A DNA stretch of 64,000 nt from Firmicutes bacterium UBA5559. Lineage in GTDB: Bacteria > Bacillota > Clostridia > Peptostreptococcales > Anaerovoracaceae. The stretch lies in the NCBI GenBank assembly GCA_002425705.1, contig DIMT01000013.1, positions 24,187-88,186 of the forward strand, written 5' to 3'. Below, piece after piece: positions 20,359 to 27,351 of this stretch (positions are counted from its first letter, which is position 1; each line of letters starts with the position of its first letter). A program made the translations under genes and the position numbers. Under the pieces are notes generated by a model that did no database searches, was not told the origin of the DNA, and saw only the letters and a program-made list of their open reading frames with translations.

Positions 20359-20831
20359 TACTCTTCCTCCTCTGAAAGGCCGTTTCGTTTGCGTTCTTTT
20401 TTCAGCTCTTTCTCTCTGTCTTCTCTCTCAAATTGCTCCATAACCTCCGGGCGGACCTTCCGGTCCTTGGAAAATTTGGCTTTAAACCCGTGGATGTAAT
20501 AAATCGCCAGCTTTACAGTCAGGAAACCCAGGGCGCAGGCCAGGGCGGCTGTATTGTTCACCTTAAAGGCTGATATCAAGGCAACACCATAGATGGCCAA
20601 GCGCAGCAGATAACTAATAAAGACCAGTGCTTTGTTTCCACTGTTCAGGGCCCGGCTGAAGGTGAAGGCCATGATGTTGAAGTTGACGATAGAAATACAG
20701 GTTCCCATCAGGAGACCGTATCCGAATTTGACATCCAGACCGAGGAACGGAAGGGAAATCACCTCGATGATTCCCATGATGATGATGGCATGAAAGAAAA
20801 TTTTGTTTTTAAAACTTGTCAAATCACTCAT
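20358..20831 (-). CDS. atpI: AtpI-like protein, first gene of the ATP synthase operon
   Basis: It encodes 157 residues with four hydrophobic segments (for example KIFFHAIIIMGIIEVISLPF and ISYLLRLAIYGVALISAF) and a highly charged Lys/Glu tail. Sequence, size and position before atpB match the AtpI family, which helps c-ring assembly. ATG 20831 (MSDLTSF) with AAGGG upstream is preferred to the ATG 17 codons earlier. Sequence conservation in this family is low, so the name rests partly on position. Confidence 0.82.
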   Translation of the reverse strand: MSDLTSFKNKIFFHAIIIMGIIEVISLPFLGLDVKFGYGLLMGTCISIVNFNIMAFTFSRALNSGNKALVFISYLLRLAIYGVALISAFKVNNTAALACALGFLTVKLAIYYIHGFKAKFSKDRKVRPEVMEQFEREDREKELKKERKRNGLSEEEE

Positions 20832-20897
20832 CCGGTTGCCCTTCTCATAAAGCTCAATTCTCCGCCCATTATATAATATCATTAAACGTTAAAAACC

Positions 20898-20926
20898 ATT
20901 ATAGTCCTCTTGATTTAAAAGTAAAG
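20898..20926 (-). promoter_or_regulatory. Promoter candidate of the atp operon
   Basis: On the minus strand CTTTAC (20926-20921), 17 nt, and a perfect TATAAT (20903-20898) lie 66 nt before atpI. The whole gap 20832-21002 is very A/T rich and no hairpin terminator for the upstream MATE gene is visible in it. Confidence 0.6.
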
Positions 20927-21002
20927 CATAATTTGTTTTTTTTAATTTTTTTTTATACTAGTTTGTTTTTTTGTGTTTTTTTGGGTGCTTTCTTGCTGTT
21001 AA

Positions 21003-22349
21003 TCACAAATCTTTGATAACATTCTTGACCCAACGTCCGGAAACGAAGCGGTGGTGAAGGATGAAAAATTTTACCACTTCTTCCATTTTAACCAAAAGAA
21101 CCACCCAATAAATAGGAAGTTCCAAAACAAGAGCTCCCAGGAAGGCCATGGGCACTCCCACCAGCCAAATGGTTCCGCATTCTGTCAGCATGGCAAATCG
21201 GGTGTCTCCACCGGCCCTTAAAGTCCCAACGATATTCATGCCCGTATACAACTGAGGACCCATGCTGAGTCCATAGATCAGTAAAATCAAAAAGGCATAT
21301 TGAGCACCCTCCGGTGTAAACCCAAATAAGGAAATCAGGGGTTTGGAAAAGAGAATCAGCAACAGCCCCAGCAAGGCTCCAATGATGGTCCCGATTCGAA
21401 GCAGCCTTTTTCCCAGATAGTAGCTGTAGTCCAGCTTTCCTTCACCGATTTTCTGTCCCACCAGGATCAGTGCAGCGTCCCCCAGACTGAAAGCCGCCAT
21501 GATGAAGACGTGGTTGATGGTATTGCTGGCTTGCACCGCTGCGTACTCGGTCACTCCAATCCGGGCATAGGCTGCCACGTACATGGCTGTACCAATTCCC
21601 CACATGGTCTCGTTGATCGTGGTGGGAACGGCATTCCGAACGACTCGGAGCACAAAAGCCCGACTCCATCCGAAAAATTCTCTCAAGCTTCCGGCGATCA
21701 AATTTTTCCTGCCGAAAACCATATAAAGGACCAGCAGGATTTCCAGAAACCGGGCGATCAGGGTAGCAATGCCCGCCCCTGTCACCCCCAGGGCCGGAGC
21801 TCCGAAATTTCCGAATATCAGAACATAATTGAGGAAGGTATTGGTACTGAACACAACAATGCTGATAATCAGAGGGATATGGGTCTGATGGGTCGCCCGA
21901 AGCGAGGCTGTCAGGGGTACTGTTATGCTGATCAACAGCATGGTAAATGCAACTACGCGGACATATCCCCTCCCGAGTACCAAAACCTCCGGAATATCCG
22001 TAAAAATAGAAAGGACCCACTCCGGAGCAAAAAAAGCGATGCTGAAGAGGATCAGGCTGAATCCGCCGCATACCGTGATGGCAAAGCCGGCGGTTTTTCG
22101 GATGCTGGACAGGTTATTGCTTCCGAAGAACTGGGCCATGAATGTGGCCGAACCGCTGGTAAAGCCGAACATCAGCATCCAGTGGATGAAAAAGATCTGA
22201 GAGGCAACGCCCACAGCGGCCAGCTCTGTTTCTCCCAGGCTGCCTACCATCAGGTTGTCTACCAGATTCAGGGTAGAAGAAATAAGGCTTTGCGCGGCAA
22301 TCGGCAAAGCCAGTTTTACAAGGGTTTTATAAAGCGGTTTTGTCTCAAT
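21003..22349 (-). CDS. MATE-family multidrug/Na+ antiporter; start codon non-canonical
   Basis: The protein has about 448 residues and 12 membrane helices. NLVDNLMVGSLGETELAAVGVASQ is the conserved MATE helix 1-2 region. MATE proteins expel cationic compounds in exchange for Na+ or H+. The usual N-terminus (KTLVKLALPIAAQ) is encoded upstream of the first allowed start (TTG 22307), but between that point and an in-frame TGA at 22379 there is no ATG, GTG or TTG. I place the start at ATT 22349, two bases after the wecB stop, which gives a normal family length. A sequencing error or initiation at TTG 22307 are the alternatives. Confidence 0.82.
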   Translation of the reverse strand: METKPLYKTLVKLALPIAAQSLISSTLNLVDNLMVGSLGETELAAVGVASQIFFIHWMLMFGFTSGSATFMAQFFGSNNLSSIRKTAGFAITVCGGFSLILFSIAFFAPEWVLSIFTDIPEVLVLGRGYVRVVAFTMLLISITVPLTASLRATHQTHIPLIISIVVFSTNTFLNYVLIFGNFGAPALGVTGAGIATLIARFLEILLVLYMVFGRKNLIAGSLREFFGWSRAFVLRVVRNAVPTTINETMWGIGTAMYVAAYARIGVTEYAAVQASNTINHVFIMAAFSLGDAALILVGQKIGEGKLDYSYYLGKRLLRIGTIIGALLGLLLILFSKPLISLFGFTPEGAQYAFLILLIYGLSMGPQLYTGMNIVGTLRAGGDTRFAMLTECGTIWLVGVPMAFLGALVLELPIYWVVLLVKMEEVVKFFILHHRFVSGRWVKNVIKDL

Positions 22350-22351
22350 GG

Positions 22352-23461
22352 TTATGACATTCTCTGGCTTAATAGGTCAACAATCCTTTCTGCAGCCCGG
22401 CCGTCTCCGTAAGGGTTGACGGCAAAGGCCATCTTATTATAGCTTTCCTGATTGCTCAGAAGCTCTTTAGCCATTCCGTAAATGGTCTCTTCTTCAACTC
22501 CGGCCAGCTTCACAGTACCGGCTTCTACCGCCTCAGGCCGTTCGGTTTCCCTTCGGACTACCAATACCGGTTTCCCCAGGGAAGGAGCTTCTTCCTGCAT
22601 CCCGCCGGAATCGGTGATGATCAGGTAGGACCTTGCCATCAGGTTGACAAAGGGCTGATACTGGAGAGGTTCAATCAGGTGAACCCGGTCCATGTCGGCC
22701 AGTACCTTTTCCGCTGTTTCCCGGACCTTTGGATTCATGTGAACCGGGTATACCACTTCGACGTCAGCGAACTCCTCTGCGATCCTGCGGATCGCACCAA
22801 AGATGTGCTCCATATTTTCTCCCAGATTTTCTCTCCGGTGGCAGGTCACGGTTACTACTCGGCGATTTTCAAAATCAATGGCCTTCAAGGTTTCATCCCC
22901 AAATTCATAAGGCTTTCCAGCAACCTGCAGCAGGGCATCGATGACCGTGTTGCCAGTCACGAATATTTTATCCGGAGAAATTCCTTCCTTAAGGAGGTTA
23001 TTCCGATTATTTTCAGTAGGAGCAAAGTGGATATCCGCTAAATGACCTGTCAGGATCCGGTTCATTTCTTCCGGGAAGGGGGAATACTTATCGTAGGTTC
23101 GGAGGCCGGCTTCCACGTGACCCACCGGAATCTGCTGATAAAAAGCAGCCAGGGCAGTGGCAAAAGTGGTGGTAGTATCTCCGTGAACCAGGACCATGTC
23201 CGGCTTTTCTTTTATGAGGACCTCTTCCAGACCGATAACCACCGAGGAGGTGATCATGCTGATGGTCTGGTTGGGCTTCATGATGTTCAAGTCATAATCC
23301 GGGGTCAGCTGGAACAGATCCAGCACCTGATCCAGCATCTGCCGATGCTGAGCAGTTACACACAAAACAGAAGTGATTCCTTCTCTTTTTTCCAGTTCCT
23401 TGACCAGGGGAGCCATCTTGATAGCTTCGGGCCTGGTTCCGAAAACGGTCATTACTTTCAT
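22352..23461 (-). CDS. wecB: UDP-N-acetylglucosamine 2-epimerase (non-hydrolysing)
   Basis: The protein has 369 residues, the family length. It begins MKVMTVFGTRPEAIKMAPLV, and shows VHGDTTTTFA, GHVEAGLRT, PFPEEMNR and TDSGGMQEEAPSLGKPVLV, the UDP-binding C-terminal signature. It makes UDP-ManNAc for cell-wall glycopolymers. It follows the TagO/WecA-like gene, which fits a teichoic-acid-linkage or surface-glycan pathway. AAAAGGA precedes the ATG. Confidence 0.96.
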   Translation of the reverse strand: MKVMTVFGTRPEAIKMAPLVKELEKREGITSVLCVTAQHRQMLDQVLDLFQLTPDYDLNIMKPNQTISMITSSVVIGLEEVLIKEKPDMVLVHGDTTTTFATALAAFYQQIPVGHVEAGLRTYDKYSPFPEEMNRILTGHLADIHFAPTENNRNNLLKEGISPDKIFVTGNTVIDALLQVAGKPYEFGDETLKAIDFENRRVVTVTCHRRENLGENMEHIFGAIRRIAEEFADVEVVYPVHMNPKVRETAEKVLADMDRVHLIEPLQYQPFVNLMARSYLIITDSGGMQEEAPSLGKPVLVVRRETERPEAVEAGTVKLAGVEEETIYGMAKELLSNQESYNKMAFAVNPYGDGRAAERIVDLLSQRMS

Positions 23462-23513
23462 GTCTGATTCCTTTTCCTAATTAGATGATGCATTCCTATT
23501 GTGGTATTATCTT

Positions 23514-24587
23514 CTATTCTTTTTCAGTCTTCTGCTGAAGTTTTTCCTCCGCAGCAATATCAACAGCATCGATGGTCAGCGGCTGATTGGTGTAATCGGT
23601 GATATAGATGTAAATAAAGGTTGCAGCAACGATAACCAATCCGGCGGTTTCCAGGAAAAGGTCCCGGCTGTAGAGGATGGCTGCGATACCCATAACAGCG
23701 CTGATGCCGTAAATCATCAGGACGGTACGTCTTTGGCCCAGTCCCACGGCCATCATCCGGTGGTGGAGATGACCCTTGTCCGCTTCCATGATTGGCCGGC
23801 GGTTTATCAGTCTCCTTAAAATGGCAAAGGCCGTGTCGAAGATGGGGATTCCCAACACCAGCACCGGTACGATGGTGGCCACGATGGTGGCTCCCTTTAC
23901 CGGTCCCATAATGGATAAGGTGGCTAGCATGAATCCCAGGTAGAGGGAACCGCTGTCCCCCATGAAAATCTTGGCCGGATGGAAGTTGTAGGGCAGGAAA
24001 CCCAGGGCTCCTCCCGTGATGGCCAACATAGCCATGGCGACTTCCACCATTCCGTGGATATAAGCGGTGTAGGCAATAGCCAGGGAAGCAATGGCAGAAA
24101 CACCGCCTGCCAGTCCGTCCAGCCCGTCAATCAGGTTCACGGTGTTGGTGATTCCCACGATCCAGATAACCGTAATCAGGTATCCGGTGATTCCTACCAA
24201 ATAGCTGTGGCCGTCTCCGAAATGATTGGTAACGAACTGAATCCGGATACCGTAGGCAAAGACGATGGAAGCACAAATAATCTGCCCGACCAGCTTCGCC
24301 TTGGCAGGAGACCCTTTCAGATCATCAAAGACCCCCAGTCCGTAAATGCAAAGGCCTCCCAAAAGGACCCCCCAAATCCGGGTATCGGAGGACAGAAAAC
24401 CGCCGATTGCTGCCATGGAACCCACAAAAATAGCCATGCCACCAAATCTGGGCATCGGCTTGCTGTGCATCCGTCTTCCATCCTTGGGGATATCCACGGC
24501 TCCGATCTTCGGAGCCAGCCAGATAGCCACCGGCGTACAAATCAAACTCAGCACCAGGGCTGTTGCGAATATCAATATATAGTTCAT
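23514..24587 (-). CDS. tagO: Undecaprenyl-phosphate GlcNAc-1-phosphate transferase (TagO/WecA-like)
   Basis: The protein has 357 residues and ten or eleven membrane helices of the MraY/WecA superfamily. The conserved cytoplasmic loops are present: VDIPKDGRRMHSKPMPRFGG, VNLIDGLDGLAGGVSAI, KIFMGDSGSLYLG and the His motif GHLHHRMMAVGLGQRRTVL. It starts a lipid-linked glycan by transferring GlcNAc-1-P to undecaprenyl phosphate. It is cotranscribed with wecB. The C-terminal 40 residues are an extra soluble tail rich in Gln/Glu/Lys. Confidence 0.92.
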   Translation of the reverse strand: MNYILIFATALVLSLICTPVAIWLAPKIGAVDIPKDGRRMHSKPMPRFGGMAIFVGSMAAIGGFLSSDTRIWGVLLGGLCIYGLGVFDDLKGSPAKAKLVGQIICASIVFAYGIRIQFVTNHFGDGHSYLVGITGYLITVIWIVGITNTVNLIDGLDGLAGGVSAIASLAIAYTAYIHGMVEVAMAMLAITGGALGFLPYNFHPAKIFMGDSGSLYLGFMLATLSIMGPVKGATIVATIVPVLVLGIPIFDTAFAILRRLINRRPIMEADKGHLHHRMMAVGLGQRRTVLMIYGISAVMGIAAILYSRDLFLETAGLVIVAATFIYIYITDYTNQPLTIDAVDIAAEEKLQQKTEKE

Positions 24588-24596
24588 GCTTTTCTG

Positions 24597-25046
24597 CTAT
24601 TCTCCCAATAATACGGTCCGGATCCCGGCTTCTGCCAGAATGTCCACGGAAAGCTGATCCGGATATCCTTCTCTGACAACGATTCTTCTGATTCCTGCGT
24701 TGATGATCATCTTGGCGCAGATGACGCAGGGCTGATGGGTGACGTAAATGGTAGCCCCTTCGATGCTCTGGCCCATGGAGGCTGCCTGAATGATGGCGTT
24801 TTGCTCCGCGTGAAGAGCCATACAGAGTTCGTGCCTCTCTCCGGAAGGGATTTCCATCTTTTGCCGCAAACATCCGCCCCGCTCTTCGCAGTGCATGATT
24901 CCCCGGGGAGCACCATTGTATCCGGTGGCGATGATCCGCTTGTCCAGAACCACTACCGCTCCCACATTTCTCCGGAGGCAGGTAGAACGCCTGGCGGCCA
25001 GTTCCGCCACTTCCATAAAATATTCATCCCAGCTCGGTCTTTCCAT
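24597..25046 (-). CDS. dCMP deaminase (ComEB-like)
   Basis: The protein has 149 residues. The zinc site is formed by H79-A-E81 (HAEQNAI) and C107/C110 (PCVIC), with the extra N-terminal Cys/His positions of dCMP deaminases ([13 protein letters not shown]). It deaminates dCMP to dUMP for dTTP synthesis. GGGAGGG lies before the ATG. It is first in the row ahead of tagO with a 9-nt gap, a position frequently seen in clostridia but with no obvious metabolic link. Confidence 0.93.
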   Translation of the reverse strand: MERPSWDEYFMEVAELAARRSTCLRRNVGAVVVLDKRIIATGYNGAPRGIMHCEERGGCLRQKMEIPSGERHELCMALHAEQNAIIQAASMGQSIEGATIYVTHQPCVICAKMIINAGIRRIVVREGYPDQLSVDILAEAGIRTVLLGE

Positions 25047-25102
25047 AGCGCCCTCCCAGCATCTTCCTGTTGAATCAACCTATTTCCAGTATACGAAATT
25101 TT

Positions 25103-25117
25103 CGTGACAATGTCACG
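25103..25117. promoter_or_regulatory. Palindrome CGTGACA-A-TGTCACG in a divergent promoter region
   Basis: Two perfect 7-bp half-sites surround one central base, between the dCMP deaminase gene and the small membrane-protein gene. It looks like a dimeric regulator site. The spacing does not fit the standard Crp or FNR consensus, and the factor is unknown. Confidence 0.45.
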
Positions 25118-25207
25118 GAATTAATCCGGGAAAACCGGTATTATGTTGCTAATTCTATGTTGCTTCCGGTTCCGTGCCGGAAAGGAATCCAAGTGAGGAG
25201 ACACCTT

Positions 25208-25375
25208 ATGGAAATCATGAAATTCATCTTGAGTACTGCAGTGGGCGCTGCACTGGGCTTCGGTTATTATAAGCTCATCGGATGCCCTAATGGCTCTTGC
25301 CCCATCACTTCCAGCCCTGTCAGCTCGACCATTTACGGAGCCGCCATGGGACTTTTTCTCGGAACCCAGCTATAG
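25208..25375 (+). CDS. Small membrane protein of the DUF6132 type
   Basis: It encodes 55 residues: a hydrophobic helix (KFILSTAVGAALGFGYYKL), a two-Cys loop IGCPNGSCPITSSP, and a second helix STIYGAAMGLFLGTQL. This pattern matches a family of tiny membrane proteins, DUF6132 as I recall it, of unknown function. The ATG at 25208 follows GAGGAG; the frame runs further upstream but without family-like sequence. The paired cysteines might bind metal or be redox active, which is inference. The gene stands alone. Confidence 0.8.
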   Translation: MEIMKFILSTAVGAALGFGYYKLIGCPNGSCPITSSPVSSTIYGAAMGLFLGTQL

Positions 25376-25400
25376 GCAGGCTATGCGGCGTTCAACGATT

Positions 25401-26201
25401 TTAATAATACACCTCCGCCAGATATAACCCTTGAGGTGGTGCTGTATGGCCAGCCCGCTGCCGGTCTTTTCCCTGAATGATTTCGGGGATTTTTTTATGG
25501 GAAATCCTTCCGGTGCCCACATCCACTAAAGTGCCGGTGATGATGCGGACCATGTTATAAAGAAAGCCGTCCCCGGTCACTTCAATGGTCAGAATCCGGT
25601 CCTGATAGCCTTCTGGATTCACTTCCTCCCCCAGCACATCCTCCAGAATCTGGAGATTGCTGATGGTACGGACGGTGGATTCCATTTCTTTTCCGCCGGA
25701 GGCCTGGAAGCACTTGAAATCATGGGTACCCTCCATCTGCCGGGCTGCCAGCCTCATGGCTGCTAAATCCAGTTTCCGAGTAATCTGATAGGAATAATTC
25801 CGGTCAAAGACATCCTTTTCCCAGCAATTCCTGATTTTATAGATGTAGGTCTTTCCGAGGGCATTGAACCGGGCATGAAAATCAGCGGGGACATCCTCGA
25901 TTTCAGTAATCTGCACATCACCCACACTGCCCAAACCGCTCTGGCCTCCAGCCAACAGATTATTGGCCGCAATCCGAATCCGATCGGTGGGAATGCTCCA
26001 CTCCCCTTTAAAGCTGGCCCGCTGCCCATAGGCATGAACCCCTGCATCCGTTCGGCTGGTGCCGTTGATCCGGATTTCTGTGCTGCAAACCTGGCTGAGG
26101 ACCTTTTCCAGTTCCCCCTGTACGGTCCTCGCCTCGGGCTGCCTCTGCCAGCCGGAAAAGCTGCTGCCATCGTATTCGATGGTCATCAGGATATTTTTCA
26201 T
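25401..26201 (-). CDS. truA: tRNA pseudouridine(38-40) synthase TruA
   Basis: The protein has 266 residues. The catalytic Asp is D52 in TSRTDAGVHA; further family motifs are MTIEYDGSSFSGWQRQP at the start and GDGFLYNMVRIITGTLV near the end. It modifies uridines 38-40 in the anticodon arm of many tRNAs. The start overlaps the stop of the upstream RNA-binding protein gene by 4 nt. Confidence 0.96.
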   Translation of the reverse strand: MKNILMTIEYDGSSFSGWQRQPEARTVQGELEKVLSQVCSTEIRINGTSRTDAGVHAYGQRASFKGEWSIPTDRIRIAANNLLAGGQSGLGSVGDVQITEIEDVPADFHARFNALGKTYIYKIRNCWEKDVFDRNYSYQITRKLDLAAMRLAARQMEGTHDFKCFQASGGKEMESTVRTISNLQILEDVLGEEVNPEGYQDRILTIEVTGDGFLYNMVRIITGTLVDVGTGRISHKKIPEIIQGKDRQRAGHTAPPQGLYLAEVYY

Positions 26202-26515
26202 TTCTTTGATCGGCTTTTCCTTTCCTGGGGGAGCTCGATGGTTTTGTTGTCTTTGGATTCCCGGTAAAGGGTAAATTTCCGGCCGATGGCCTGAACGAAT
26301 TCAGCCCCCAGCTGCTCAGCCATTTCATTGGCGGTTTCCTTGGGAGACAGGGTGGATCCTTCCTGAATCTTAACCTTTACCAGTTCCCGCTTTTCCAGAT
26401 GAACATCCATTTCATCGTAAATATTCTCTGTAAGACCGCTTTTTCCGATGAAGACCGCTGGCTCCAGATCGTGGGCCAGGCTTCTCAAAAAGCTTCTCTG
26501 TTTACTTGTAATCAT
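26198..26515 (-). CDS. YhbY-type CRM-domain RNA-binding protein
   Basis: The protein has 105 residues. LTSKQRSFLRSLAHDLEPAVFIGKSGLT-like N-terminus and the loop ALE...HLEKRELVKVKI are diagnostic for the CRM/YhbY fold, which associates with pre-50S ribosomes. The extended C-terminus is Lys/Arg rich (PQERKSRSKK). GAGGAAAATCA precedes the ATG. It is coupled to truA by overlapping codons, so both serve RNA maturation. Confidence 0.92.
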   Translation of the reverse strand: MITSKQRSFLRSLAHDLEPAVFIGKSGLTENIYDEMDVHLEKRELVKVKIQEGSTLSPKETANEMAEQLGAEFVQAIGRKFTLYRESKDNKTIELPQERKSRSKK

Positions 26516-26555
26516 TGATTTTCCTCATTTCTAACAGTTCAATACCGTTTTCCTA

Positions 26556-27269
26556 TTATATAACAGAAAGGATTAGGTGTAAATCCTTATATAGCAGCAG
26601 GTACAGGATGGCAGCCCCGGCCAGGAATGGCCCAAGGGGGCCTTCGTCCCGAAGCCGGAGTTTTCCCATCATCAGCAGCGTTCCATAATAGATGCCGCTG
26701 GCCAGGAACCCGGCCGCCAGAGTGAATATAATGCCGGCAGGTCCCAGGATGAATCCCAGGGCGCCCATCAGCTTCACATCACCGAATCCCATGACCTCAT
26801 CTCTTGTGACCAATCTTCCGATTCCGTAGATCAGCATCATGGGGATCAAGCCCAGCAGCAAACCGAAAACCGGCGGAAGGATTCCTTCATGGTAAGGGAT
26901 GAATCCGAAGCCAGTGAGCGCCAGCAGGGCTATTAGCTGATCCGGCAGAATCATGGTCTTGATATCGGCCAGAATCAGGATGACCAAGGTCCAAATAGCT
27001 GCAAAAGCCGGCAGAGCGAACATCCAGTCTTCCGTGCCCAGTTTTAGAGCGGCCATCAGAAAAAAGGCGGAAAAGAGCCATATCCATGGATGATCCCGCA
27101 GCCGCTGTTCCTTTCTTTTTAACTGATCCTCCGGGATTTCTCCCTCTTCCCAGTACCAGCTGTCCGGTATTCGATTAAAAAGCCGGACCGCACCGTGGCC
27201 AGCCAGGATCCCCAACGGGATGCTGAACAGACCAATGATGATATCCAGCAGATCGGATGCCTCTGGCAT
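26556..27269 (-). CDS. A24-family prepilin peptidase-like membrane protease
   Basis: The protein has 237 residues and about seven membrane helices. The two catalytic aspartates are D102 (LADIKTMILPD) and D164 in the GxGD motif GFGDVKLMGALG. The zinc-binding CxxC loop of classic PilD enzymes is absent, as in many Firmicutes. It should cleave type IV pilin-like leaders, but no pilin or assembly gene lies in the window, so the substrate is encoded elsewhere. Confidence 0.88.
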   Translation of the reverse strand: MPEASDLLDIIIGLFSIPLGILAGHGAVRLFNRIPDSWYWEEGEIPEDQLKRKEQRLRDHPWIWLFSAFFLMAALKLGTEDWMFALPAFAAIWTLVILILADIKTMILPDQLIALLALTGFGFIPYHEGILPPVFGLLLGLIPMMLIYGIGRLVTRDEVMGFGDVKLMGALGFILGPAGIIFTLAAGFLASGIYYGTLLMMGKLRLRDEGPLGPFLAGAAILYLLLYKDLHLILSVI

Positions 27270-27351
27270 AACTTCATAGTTCCTTTCTGCATTGGTTTAA
27301 AATGGGCGAATTGATGCCGCTGTTATATTTTACCATTTTTACGGCAGAAGC

